NCBI GenBank assembly: GCA_016708105.1
Contig: JADJGJ010000001.1
Span: 2,294,001 to 2,358,000 of the forward strand
Source of the DNA: Crocinitomicaceae bacterium
GTDB lineage: Bacteria > Bacteroidota > Bacteroidia > Flavobacteriales_D > Crocinitomicaceae
Direction: 5' to 3'
DNA: 64,000 nt
Below are positions 54,600 to 63,492 of this stretch, piece after piece. The number at the start of each line of letters is the position of its first letter. Positions within the stretch are counted from its first letter, which is position 1. A program made the position numbers and the translations under genes. Below the pieces are notes generated by a model. That model was not told the DNA's origin. It saw only the letters and a program-made list of their open reading frames with translations, and made no database searches.

Positions 54600-55619
54600 T
54601 CAATACTCAATATCAAACTCCTCAACCAATACAGAAAACACATCACCGGGGGCTCCATCGTAACCGCGTTGTCCGGGTGTACCATCTCCTCCGTTTGTGC
54701 CGGCGGTTTGTCCTTCAAGTGGTCGTCCGCCTCTTCCGCCTGAACCGCCTTTGCCGCCATATCCACCGGGACCACCATAATTATAACATGAAATTTTTTG
54801 TCTAAAATCTTCTGCATTTGGATGTATGAAAACATATACATTTCCACCTTTTCCACCGGTGCCACCTACGCCCCCCATGCCTCCTCTACCGCCGTTGCCA
54901 GGCAATTTTATTTTATTATTATTGTTTGATCCGTCTTTACCTTCACCTCCGCTTCCGCCGTCACCACCTGAACCACCTTGCCCACCGCTCACATTTAAAC
55001 GAAACGGGTATCCTGAACTTTTCATTTTATACATGTATGAAACGGAAGTTGTGAGATTATTTACTTTGATGAAATAAAAATCTCCACTGTCTTTCCAGAC
55101 GTAAACCGTCAAATTATCTCCGGTAAATCCATCACCTCCAATTCCACCTGTTCCACCATCTTTGCCATCTCTGAACAAAAGTGCCGTGCCGCCGTTCTCT
55201 CCTTGAATTCCGGTACTGCCTTGTTTACCTCTAAAATCTAATTCTATCTCACCTTTATAATTAAACGGAATCTCAATGTCCTGAACAAAATTTACTTCAT
55301 CTTTTTTGTAGGTTGCATGCACGCGAATGAGATTGGATGAAAGTTTTCTGGGATATTTATCAATAGTAATTCTTCCGTAAGAATAATATGCGCCTTCTAC
55401 TTTTATCTCTGTTTCATCTTTGGTTGTTACCTCTTTTTCTTTGCCGTTATTATAAATTAATACGGCCTCCAGATTGAAACTGTACCCATAGTTGATATAG
55501 GCATTCTGATCATAACGCAATTCAAGAGCTACCGGTTTTTTACCACCACCGAAAATGGCGCATCCATTGAATAAAAAGATTAGACCGCATAATAAGAATA
55601 GTAGTTTTAACTTATTCAT
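54600..55619 (-). CDS. Gly-rich lipoprotein with collagen-like blocks
   Basis: A 339-residue lipoprotein: signal sequence with lipobox FNGC (C20). Residues 25-125 form a beta-rich domain. Three Gly-rich blocks follow at about 131-168, 211-259 and 282-326, built of GGxGGxGG and GxxG triplets (GGSGGDGGSGGEGKDG, GNGGRGGMGGVGGTGGKGGN, GGPGGYGGKGGSGGRGG, GTPGQRGYDGAPGD). The blocks are separated by two ordinary segments (about 169-210 and 260-281). Repeats of this kind can form polyglycine-II or collagen-like bundles in surface fibres. The function is unknown. A -7 box CAAAAATA (55624-55631) lies 4 bp before the ATG. Confidence 0.82.
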   Translation of the reverse strand: MNKLKLLFLLCGLIFLFNGCAIFGGGKKPVALELRYDQNAYINYGYSFNLEAVLIYNNGKEKEVTTKDETEIKVEGAYYSYGRITIDKYPRKLSSNLIRVHATYKKDEVNFVQDIEIPFNYKGEIELDFRGKQGSTGIQGENGGTALLFRDGKDGGTGGIGGDGFTGDNLTVYVWKDSGDFYFIKVNNLTTSVSYMYKMKSSGYPFRLNVSGGQGGSGGDGGSGGEGKDGSNNNNKIKLPGNGGRGGMGGVGGTGGKGGNVYVFIHPNAEDFRQKISCYNYGGPGGYGGKGGSGGRGGRPLEGQTAGTNGGDGTPGQRGYDGAPGDVFSVLVEEFDIEY

Positions 55620-55623
55620 GAAT

Positions 55624-55631
55624 CAAAAATA
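55624..55631 (-). promoter_or_regulatory. -7 promoter box of the Gly-rich lipoprotein gene
   Basis: TATTTTTG on the minus strand, ending 4 bp before the ATG. No -33 TTG at the right place, and the site is A/T-rich, so the match is weak evidence. Confidence 0.35.
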
Positions 55632-55679
55632 ATCAATTTTATGCAGGTAGTTTGTACTGACTAATTCAACATAAAAATG

Positions 55680-55706
55680 AGAAAGGGGACCCAAAAGTCC
55701 CCTTTC
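55680..55706 (-). terminator. Terminator hairpin after the glucosaminidase-LysM gene
   Basis: GAAAGGGGAC (55681-55690) pairs perfectly with GTCCCCTTTC (55697-55706) around a 6-nt loop. On the minus strand TCATTTTTATG follows. It lies 44 bp after the stop of the gene at 55751-56713. Confidence 0.75.
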
Positions 55707-55750
55707 CAACAACAAACCAAAAACCCTCCAGTCTATCCACGACGATGACT

Positions 55751-56713
55751 TTAACGGAGGATTACCTTTGTGCCTTTCGGCAATATCTCATCAGGGTTGT
55801 CGCTGAAATTGTATTCTAATAATTTATCCAATTTAATTCCTACGAGTTGAGATACTTCTCTCAGACTCATATCACGTTCACACACGTGAACATTATTTCC
55901 TTTTCCTGCGCGTGAACTTTTTGGTGAGAGATAAATGATTTCACCTTCACGAAGCACGTCACGCTGCCCAAGTTCATTGTACTTGTACAATTGCCACATG
56001 CCCAGGTTAAATTCTTCTGCTATGCGATAATAAGTATCACCTTTTTGAACAACAATATAATGTACACGTTTGTGATTTTGGTATACTTTGTGTCCGGTTT
56101 CGCTCAACGATATTTCTTCTGCTGAAACGGGTGTCTCAACTTCGTCAATTGTTGTTACAGGCTCTTCACTTACTGCTACTAGATCTTCTTTTTTCTCAGG
56201 TTTTGGAATGAGATCATATTGATCCAAATCGTATTTTTCAATAAGCTCAATCAGCAAAGAAGCATACTTTGGATTGGTTGCATATCCGGCAGATTTTAAA
56301 CCATGCGCCCATCCTTTATAATCAGTCACTGAAAGCGTGAACAAATTTGAATAGCGTGGACGATTTTTCAAAAACTCAGAATGATCAAGGTATGATTCAT
56401 TGGCTTGTGAGTAGCTTCTGAAACATTCATTGGCTTCGTCATCGTCTTGGTAAAAAGTTCCGCCTGACCAATTTTCGTGACATTTAATTCCAAAGTGATT
56501 ATTGGCATGTCTTGCCAGTTTACTGTTGCCATTGCCGCTCTCCAGAATTCCCTGAGCAAGCGTAATACTTGCCGGAATGTTGTACTGGTGCATTTGTTCA
56601 ATGGCCGTGCTCTTCCACATTTCAATGTAGTCTTCTGTCGTGTGATTTTGGTACTCAGCCTTCACAGACAGAGCTGAAATGAGCAGAACGGATAATATCC
56701 AGATTCGTTTCAT
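55751..56713 (-). CDS. Exported glucosaminidase with two LysM domains
   Basis: A 320-residue peptidoglycan hydrolase-like protein. The signal peptide ends near VKAEYQ (about 20). The glucosaminidase domain (about 32-165) has IPASITLAQGILESGNGNSK with a catalytic-type Glu, NNHFGIKCHENW, YLDHSEFLKNRPRYSNLFTL and KSAGYATNPKYASLLIELIE. An acidic linker (about 173-210) leads to two LysM domains, 217-262 (HYIVVQKGDTYYRIAEEFNL) and about 274-319 (HVCERDMSLREVSQLVGIKL). It should bind and cut septal or side-wall peptidoglycan. The usual length of this Bacteroidota type is met. Confidence 0.9.
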   Translation of the reverse strand: MKRIWILSVLLISALSVKAEYQNHTTEDYIEMWKSTAIEQMHQYNIPASITLAQGILESGNGNSKLARHANNHFGIKCHENWSGGTFYQDDDEANECFRSYSQANESYLDHSEFLKNRPRYSNLFTLSVTDYKGWAHGLKSAGYATNPKYASLLIELIEKYDLDQYDLIPKPEKKEDLVAVSEEPVTTIDEVETPVSAEEISLSETGHKVYQNHKRVHYIVVQKGDTYYRIAEEFNLGMWQLYKYNELGQRDVLREGEIIYLSPKSSRAGKGNNVHVCERDMSLREVSQLVGIKLDKLLEYNFSDNPDEILPKGTKVILR

Positions 56714-56841
56714 ATCGTGTTTTTTTTATTGGTTGTTGTGCCCTCTGTTACGGGAGAAAATTAAAAGAGGTTACAACCGACAATCACTTTTTTTTTCTTG
56801 CAAGTATATATTACAAGAAGATGATTGCCTACATAACGCAA

Positions 56842-57623
56842 CTACTGCGCTTTGTCACGTAAAAATACGAATTCTGTTTTGTTTGATGAAACGGGATCAA
56901 AATAATATCCCTTGCTGTCAAATGCCCTGAGATCTCCGGCTTTTTTTATGTCGTGTTGAATGATAAAGCGAGTCATCATGCCTCTGGCGTGTTTTGCAAA
57001 GGTCATATTCATGCGGTAATCTCCGGTTTTTGTGCGGTCTTTAAAGCTGCACGTAATTACCGGGAATTTTAATTTTTCAAGTTGTGCCGCCTTAAAATAT
57101 TCAGCTGAAGCAAGGTTAACCAGCAGAGGATGCTTTTCTTCTGACAAATCTTTTTCCAGATAAATTCTGATTTTATCATCCCAGTATTGATATAAATTTT
57201 TCTGTTTGGCTGAAATACTCAGGGATGTTCCCATTTCTAATCTGTATGGCAAGATGAGATCAAGTGGTTTCAGCACTCCGTACATGCCTGACAAAATGCG
57301 AAGATTTTTTTGTGCCCTAGTCTGCTCTTTTTGTTTAGTGTGGTAAAATCAAGACCCTGATAAGCCGCCCCGGTGAAAATATATCCGGCAAGTTTTCCTA
57401 TTTTTTTATGTGATGCAATACTCCATTTTTGAAAACGATCATGATTCAAAACCGCTAGATCAGTGCTGATATCCATCAATTTTTCTAACTGAGCAGCACT
57501 GAGTTTTTTTATCTTTTCATGAATCTGACCGGCTTCATTCAAATATTCCGGAATAGAACTTTCAATGCCTGATACCTTTATTTTTTCATTGATAGATTTG
57601 GCAGGAGACAGAATGATTTTCAC
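56842..57623 (-). CDS. yaaA: Peroxide stress protein YaaA (DUF328), frameshifted
   Basis: Two overlapping frames form one YaaA gene. From the ATG at 57623 (MKIILSPAKSINEKIKVSGI) the frame runs to YQGLDFTTLNKK and then derails, ending at 57270. Adding one A in the A5 run at 57328-57332 gives LNKKEQTRAQKNLRILSGMY and continues with GVLKPLDLILPYRLEMGTSL to the stop at 56842. The joined protein of about 260 residues has the family length and motifs (NLRILSGLYGVL-type core, NLASAEYFKA, CSFKDRTKTGDYR). YaaA lowers oxidative DNA damage by controlling free iron in E. coli. The frameshift sits in a homopolymer and is probably an assembly error. Confidence 0.88.
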
Positions 57624-57663
57624 TGGATAATTTTTTTATACTCGTTGCTTTTTCTAACTCTGC

Positions 57664-58644
57664 TTAAAACCTTTTGGTATAAGCATGGCAATAAGGTGTT
57701 GTGCCTTTTGTTGCATAATAATGCTCATGATAATCTTCTGCTTCCCAAAATTTAGTTGCTTTGGTTAGTTGAGTCGCCACTTTGATTCCTTTACCTTCTA
57801 GCAAAGCGATTAACTTTTCTGCAATTTGCTTTTGCTCATCATTCATATAAAATATTTCAGTGCGGTATTGTTCGCCAATGTCTGGACCCTGACGATTTAT
57901 TTGGGTTGGATCATGTGTTTCAAAAAACAGTTTACACAGAGTTTCATAATTAGTTTTGGTTGGATCAAACACCACCATCACCGCTTCAGCGTGACCGGTT
58001 AGATTGTCACAAACTTCTTTGTAAGTAGGATTTTCTTTGTGTCCGCCGATGTATCCAACCTGAGTTGATATTACACCTTCAGCCTTTTCAAAAAAATACT
58101 CGGTGCCCCAAAAACATCCTGATGCAAAAATTGCTGTATCCATAGTAGTAGATTCTGTTTGAATTGTATCAGCTATAAAGGTAAGTGAAATTGAGTTTAC
58201 ACAATGCCGGGTATTATTTTCTGTGAACCGTTCACCTCTAAAAACATGTCCCAAATGCCCATCACAACGAGCACAAACTATTTCAGTGCGGTATCCGTCA
58301 GGGTCAGCAATTTCTTTCACTGCGCCGGGTATCGCATCATCAAAAGCCGGCCATCCACTGCCTGAATCAAATTTGGTATTGGAATCAAAAAGCGGTAAGG
58401 CACATCGTCTGCATTGATAAATTCCTTCTTCATGATTGTCTGTATAAATTCCTCTGAACGCCGGTTCAGTTCCTTTGTTTACAATGACACGCTCTTCTTC
58501 AGGTGTCAGTTTTTTCCATAAAGCAGTATCACTCATAGATTGATTTTGTGTGGTTAGTGTTTCATTTTGTTGCGCATGAGAACAGCCTGAGAATATCATT
58601 GGAAAGATAATCCAGCCTGTTGAAATAATTGTGCGTATTTTCAT
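57664..58644 (-). CDS. MsrB-MsrA fusion methionine sulfoxide reductase, lipoprotein
   Basis: A 326-residue bifunctional repair enzyme for oxidised methionine. The signal sequence ends in the lipobox FSGC (C21), so it is exported as a lipoprotein. The MsrB domain (about 42-157) has zinc cysteines C78, C81, C124 and C127 and catalytic C148 in RHCVNSISL. The MsrA domain (about 165-326) has GCFWG with catalytic C177, and DPTQINRQGPDIGEQYRTEI. The order B-A is the reverse of the common MsrA-MsrB fusion. It may repair envelope proteins. The yaaA gene, another oxidative-stress gene, follows 40 bp downstream. Confidence 0.93.
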   Translation of the reverse strand: MKIRTIISTGWIIFPMIFSGCSHAQQNETLTTQNQSMSDTALWKKLTPEEERVIVNKGTEPAFRGIYTDNHEEGIYQCRRCALPLFDSNTKFDSGSGWPAFDDAIPGAVKEIADPDGYRTEIVCARCDGHLGHVFRGERFTENNTRHCVNSISLTFIADTIQTESTTMDTAIFASGCFWGTEYFFEKAEGVISTQVGYIGGHKENPTYKEVCDNLTGHAEAVMVVFDPTKTNYETLCKLFFETHDPTQINRQGPDIGEQYRTEIFYMNDEQKQIAEKLIALLEGKGIKVATQLTKATKFWEAEDYHEHYYATKGTTPYCHAYTKRF

Positions 58645-58823
58645 ATATAAATTCTCCTTTTAAAATATTTTTATTTGCCCCTATTTTTAAATCCTAAAGC
58701 ATTTTTGTGTATAACCAAATCAGTGATGCGATTCACTGCTTTTTAATTCATCATCATAACTAACTCTGAGAATCATAAATTATTTTTAACTTCTCGCAAA
58801 ATTTACTACTTAACGCCCTCATT

Positions 58824-60164
58824 ATGACAACCGGAAGCCTCATTCAATTTCTCAATGCCAGTCAGCAAAGGGGATTATTATCACCTGAGCTGAATAAGCG
58901 CATTCAAGGTTTACTTGATTACTCTAACAAATCAAGTGGCAAATTGTTTCTGTCAATTATATCTATTTCCGCCTTACTATTTATTGTGGCAGGGGTGTTC
59001 ACTTTGCTAGAAATTTTCTGGACAGATATCCCAAAAAACGTGAGAGGTGTACTGAGTTTATTACCAGCAATGGGTGCAGCCTGGTTTTTTTACAAAAAAG
59101 TAATTCAAGAGAAAACCTCAGCGTCGTGGAATGAGGCAGCATCGCTGTTTCTGATGTTGATGATTGGGGCAAGTATTGCGCTGTTTGCAGATACTTATCA
59201 CATGGATCAAGATTTTGACAGGTTTGTAATTGTATGGCTTTGTCTTACTTTACCCATTTTTTACATCAGCAAATCTACGGGTCTTGCAATATTATATCTT
59301 GCCTTATCCTGTAATTTTATTATACCTCATCTTTCTTTCACTTTTTTTATTCCCAATGGATATGATCTGAATGAAAAGTATTATTTGTTCTGGTGCTTTT
59401 TTATTGCCTACCTACCCTATTTATTTCTGCGTTTGCGAGCGGGAAAATCAAAACAAGGACTAAGAACAATTTATCTCGGGTGGGTTACAGCCATTACGTT
59501 TATTGCAGCGCTGCCACTTGCTGTGCAAGCAGGTTACCTGTGGTGGGCAGTAGGAGCTATTATGGGCTTTTATCTGATTGGAAAAAAATTTTACGCACAA
59601 AATCTCTCTGCACTTGGCAGACCATTTCAAACCATTGCACTTTTTTTTCTATTTGTAAATCTTCTCAATTTTTCTGATGATTTTATGAATGAAAATCTTT
59701 TCAGATTAGACCAGCTTAAAAATGCGGCAAGCTGGACAGCAGAGCAAACTACATTCTACATACTGGGAGTACTTTTTGTCTTATTTCTCACTGCGACCGG
59801 TTTTGTGCAACTGAAAAAAAACAAATCACTCAACCGATTATTCTTATTCACGCCGATATTATTTGTTATGCTCTATGGTATTCATTGTCTTGATGAATTT
59901 GCCGGAGTAGATATTCACTGGCTTGGCTATCTTGTTTTAAATTTATTCACCGTAACATTCGGTATTCACGCAATCATTCAAGGGCATAAATCAGGCAATA
60001 TAATCTACATGATTTATGGTTTGTTGCTGGTGACATTTTTACTCTGGATGCGTTTTTCAGACACAGATATCTGGCCTTGGTTAAAAGCAGTTTTCTTTAT
60101 TGGTGTAGGCGGAATTTATCTGGTTATGCACTATATTGCATCTGATGAATATGAATTGGATTAA
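58824..60164 (+). CDS. DUF2157 multi-pass membrane protein
   Basis: A 446-residue membrane protein. The soluble N-terminus (about 1-40, SQQRGLLSPELNKRIQGLLD) resembles the DUF2157 head. It is followed by about eleven hydrophobic helices (for example LFLSIISISALLFIVAGVFT, LILVVLF-like segments, and the C-terminal AVFFIGVGGIYLVMHYIA). The DUF2157 family is uncharacterised. Residues WSAWNEAASLFLMLMIGASI and LFADTYHMDQDFDRF are conserved-looking. It lies 27 bp before the helicase gene on the same strand, which may indicate a shared transcript. Confidence 0.78.
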   Translation: MTTGSLIQFLNASQQRGLLSPELNKRIQGLLDYSNKSSGKLFLSIISISALLFIVAGVFTLLEIFWTDIPKNVRGVLSLLPAMGAAWFFYKKVIQEKTSASWNEAASLFLMLMIGASIALFADTYHMDQDFDRFVIVWLCLTLPIFYISKSTGLAILYLALSCNFIIPHLSFTFFIPNGYDLNEKYYLFWCFFIAYLPYLFLRLRAGKSKQGLRTIYLGWVTAITFIAALPLAVQAGYLWWAVGAIMGFYLIGKKFYAQNLSALGRPFQTIALFFLFVNLLNFSDDFMNENLFRLDQLKNAASWTAEQTTFYILGVLFVLFLTATGFVQLKKNKSLNRLFLFTPILFVMLYGIHCLDEFAGVDIHWLGYLVLNLFTVTFGIHAIIQGHKSGNIIYMIYGLLLVTFLLWMRFSDTDIWPWLKAVFFIGVGGIYLVMHYIASDEYELD

Positions 60165-60191
60165 TGAATTTTTAGCTACTCTATCCTACGC

Positions 60192-62039
60192 ATGAAAAAA
60201 GATCTTGCCCTGCACTTCAGTCAGCTGAAAACTGAATTGCATGCAGAAATGAAATTTGAAACTGAAGCATACCGCTCATTAACAGATGAACGCGCCATGC
60301 CGGATAGAATATCAGAAGGTGTTACGCTTTATCCAATTGAATTCATTAATCATCGGTACAATTCATTTGGAGATTCATTGCTTGATTTTAAAATAAACCC
60401 TGATCAAAATGGAAAAATGTTTGGCACCAATGGCAAGTGTCAACTATTCTCTACCGGGGAATCTGAGATTATACAAGGAATTATTTTGCGCAAAACAGAT
60501 TATGAACTGACATTGCAGATTTCTGATGATGAAATACCTGAATGGATACGCAACGGAAAATTAGGTTTGAACGCAGTGTGTGACACCCGCACATATGAAA
60601 TTCAAATTAAAGCGCTGGATGAATTAATGGATTCTCAACGTGGTTTAGCATTTGATTTTTACCATAAAGAATTTACAGGATATCCTCCGGATGATTTCGC
60701 TGAAAATGAAAAACTAAACGCCTCACAGAACAAAGCAGTAAAAAACATTTTATCAGACCTTGCCCTGCATGTGGTGCATGGTCCTCCGGGTACGGGTAAA
60801 ACCTATACGCTTACTGATGCCATTGCAAGATTGAGTAAAGAGAATAAAAAAATATTAGTTGCTACGCCAACAAATACCGCTGCAGATCACATCACAGCAC
60901 AGTTGCAGAAGGCAGGTGTCAATGTGCTGCGCTATGGGAATTCCTTCAAAATAAGTGAGACGGCATTGCCCTATACTTTGTTGACTAAAATGATGAATCA
61001 CCCTGAAATGCAAGTGGTAGAAAGATTATCTAAAGAGGCTGATGCCATAAGAAAAAAAGCATTTCGGTTTGTGAGAAATTTCAACCAAGAAGCGCAGGCT
61101 GAGCGCAAACAATTAAAACAAGATCTAAAATCCATTCAAAAAGATGCAAGGCAATATGAAAAACAAATTCGCCAACACCTGCTTGAAAGTGCAAGCGTTA
61201 TAACCGGCACGCTCATTGGTTTGCAACACGATGAAATTTTGAATATGCAATTTGATCAGCTGTTTGTTGATGAAGCCGGACAAGCACTCGAACCGGCAAT
61301 TTGGTCACTTGCCAGACATGTTGATCAATTGGTACTGGCCGGTGACCCATGGCAACTGCCTCCGGTTTTGTTTTCTGCAAATGCTCAAAAATCTCTACTC
61401 TCTGTTTCATTAATAGAAAGTGCTATTAAATTAAATCACCCCACAACACTGCTTGACACCCAATACCGGATGAATGACCTCATCATGCAATTTTCTAACC
61501 AATGGTTTTATGAAAATAAATTGCAAAGTGGAAAAGAAAATGCGGAGCAGATATTACCCAACGACCCCTATAAGGCAATTGAATTCATTGATACCGCAGG
61601 ATGCAGTTTTGATGAAGTGACTGACGATGCAGGCGGAATATCAAATCCCGGTGAAATGCGCATTCTTACTCAACGACTGGCTGAACTGAAATCAAATCAA
61701 TTCAATACCGGAATCATTTCACCATATAGAAAACAAGTGCTCCTTTTACAGGAACAACAAGCAACCTTTGACTGTTATGTGCAAACCATTGATAGTTTTC
61801 AAGGTCAGGAAAGAGATATCATTCTCATCAGCTTGGTCAGATCAAATGCTGATCAGCAACTGGGATTTCTCAAAGATTACCGCAGAATGAATGTAGCCAT
61901 GACCCGCGCCAAATTCAAACTGGTAATTATTGGTGACTCAGCCACGCTGGGCTCTGATCCATTTTATGAAAAACTGCTTTCTTATATTGAAACCCACGGA
62001 TCATACCGCACGGCGTGGGAATATTCAGAAGTGATATAA
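60192..62039 (+). CDS. SF1 helicase/ATPase, UPF1/IGHMBP2-like
   Basis: A 615-residue superfamily 1B helicase. The N-terminal 180 residues form the beta-barrel domain seen in IGHMBP2-like proteins. Walker A is GPPGTGKT (197-204), motif Ia VATPTNTAADHI, Walker B DQLFVDEAGQALEPA, motif III LVLAGDPWQLPPV, motif V VQTIDSFQGQERDIILISLV, and motif VI NVAMTRAKFKLVIIGD. A coiled insertion (about 275-330) lies between motifs Ia and II. It probably unwinds DNA or RNA 5' to 3', but the bacterial role is not established. No R-M or nuclease partner is adjacent. Confidence 0.9.
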   Translation: MKKDLALHFSQLKTELHAEMKFETEAYRSLTDERAMPDRISEGVTLYPIEFINHRYNSFGDSLLDFKINPDQNGKMFGTNGKCQLFSTGESEIIQGIILRKTDYELTLQISDDEIPEWIRNGKLGLNAVCDTRTYEIQIKALDELMDSQRGLAFDFYHKEFTGYPPDDFAENEKLNASQNKAVKNILSDLALHVVHGPPGTGKTYTLTDAIARLSKENKKILVATPTNTAADHITAQLQKAGVNVLRYGNSFKISETALPYTLLTKMMNHPEMQVVERLSKEADAIRKKAFRFVRNFNQEAQAERKQLKQDLKSIQKDARQYEKQIRQHLLESASVITGTLIGLQHDEILNMQFDQLFVDEAGQALEPAIWSLARHVDQLVLAGDPWQLPPVLFSANAQKSLLSVSLIESAIKLNHPTTLLDTQYRMNDLIMQFSNQWFYENKLQSGKENAEQILPNDPYKAIEFIDTAGCSFDEVTDDAGGISNPGEMRILTQRLAELKSNQFNTGIISPYRKQVLLLQEQQATFDCYVQTIDSFQGQERDIILISLVRSNADQQLGFLKDYRRMNVAMTRAKFKLVIIGDSATLGSDPFYEKLLSYIETHGSYRTAWEYSEVI

Positions 62040-62080
62040 ACAAGGGCTGATTTTCACAAAAAAAAATCTAATTTTACTCC

Positions 62081-63492
62081 ATGCAAAAGGTAAAAAAATA
62101 TCTCTCTCTGGCAGTGCTGCTTGTTGCTTTGCCCATTGCGGCTTTTATTGCAACGCATTTTGTTATTGATCCCGATAAAAAATATACCAGTTTATCCCTG
62201 AGGAAAGTGATGTAATCATTGAAATAAATACCCGCAATTTTATTTCTGAAATTATTTATCAACGTTTATTTCATGAATCATACTTCCATGAAAAAATTGT
62301 GCGTGAAGACGGTGAAGAGCCTCTGAAAGATATTGGATTTGACCCCTTCACCAATGTGATTTTATTTAGAGAACAATGGTCAGAACATAATTTGTGGATG
62401 GTATTGGCAGGCTACCGTGATCGGGATAAGTTTTCTAACTACCTCAAGGAGGAATTTGAGGGAGCAAATTATAAATTCAATGATCAATACGTATTAATTC
62501 AACTTACTCCATACAGTGACCAGCAAAAAATAGCTGAGCACATGCAAAACATTATGGATGGAAAAGTGAAATCATTTAATTCACGTGTTAATCTGGAACA
62601 AACTTTTGATCATACCAAAGAAATTAATTGTTACATCATTCCGCAAAACACAAAGGCAGATAATAAATTATTGGATGGTCATATCACGATGGATTTTGTT
62701 CAGGGAAAAATTCTGGTAGACGGAGAATTTACACCTGCATCAGGTTTTTCAGAGAATGCGCCTATTGCTTATCAGGCTGATACTACCATAGCATTTAGTT
62801 TGCGTAGTTCATTGAATCTGCTTAGCAATTTATATTGGTTTAATGATGACAAAGTGCAAGGAGTTCCTGAGTACAATCAAATGGCTTTTGACTATAATGG
62901 TGTCAATCTTTTTTTAGTTCATAAAAATTTAGGATATACCATTCCGTTTAAACAGTATCCAATTATGCAAGCGCATTTTGATTTTAACAACACCAAAGAA
63001 TGGTTTGGTTTTTTAGATGATTTGCATGAATCAAATACGTTTCGTTTTGACACAGTTTCGCATATTATGTCATCACCAATTGGAACATTTCTTAATTACA
63101 GGCTCACTGAAAATTCTTTTGAAATGATGCGTAATGAAGTGAATCTAATAGCTAATGATGATCCTGCATTGTACTTTGTATTGTCTATGAATATTCAAAC
63201 ATTATGTGAGAATACCAAATTTGCTGTTGATGAAAATAATCCACCTGAGAAAGTTGAACAAGAAATTGGTCTTCTGCTTGCTGAAGAAATGATGGCTGAA
63301 ATACAAGACATGGCAAATATTGCAGGTATTTATTTTGAATTGCGTTTGCAAGATGAAACACATGTAAAAGCCAACGGAGAAATCAACATGCTGAATGCTG
63401 ATGGGAATTCAATTATTGAAAGTATGGCATTTGGAAAATCTGCGTTAGTTTTTATTGCAAATTATGTTGAAGACGCTGTTTCAGCTGAGTAA
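62081..63492 (+). CDS. Membrane-anchored hypothetical protein, frameshifted
   Basis: The ATG at 62081 starts MQKVKKYLSLAVLLVALPIA, a signal anchor, but this frame stops at 62215. Adding one A in the A6 run (62177-62182) links it to the frame that continues to 63492 (junction DKKIYQFIPEESDVIIEINT). The full product would be about 471 residues. The mature part is unrecognised: many beta-type strands (VNLFLVHKNLGYTIPFKQYP, LYFVLSMNIQTLCENTKFAV) and an acidic helix near the C-terminus (EQEIGLLLAEEMMAEIQDMA). It overlaps the convergent BtuF-like gene by 41 bp at the 3' end. Length of the intact protein and function are inferred. Confidence 0.65.

Noticed and set aside
54533..55077. Pro-rich and mixed open frames on both strands over the Gly-rich lipoprotein
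   Set aside because: They are antisense or out-of-frame mirrors of the GGN-rich coding blocks.
56842..57294. Second half of yaaA as an independent gene starting MSGMYGVLKP
   Set aside because: LRILSGMYGVL is the interior of the YaaA family core, not an N-terminus.
62074..62262. Minus-strand 62-codon frame over the start of the 62081 gene
   Set aside because: It is antisense to the signal anchor and the frameshift junction, with no domain.
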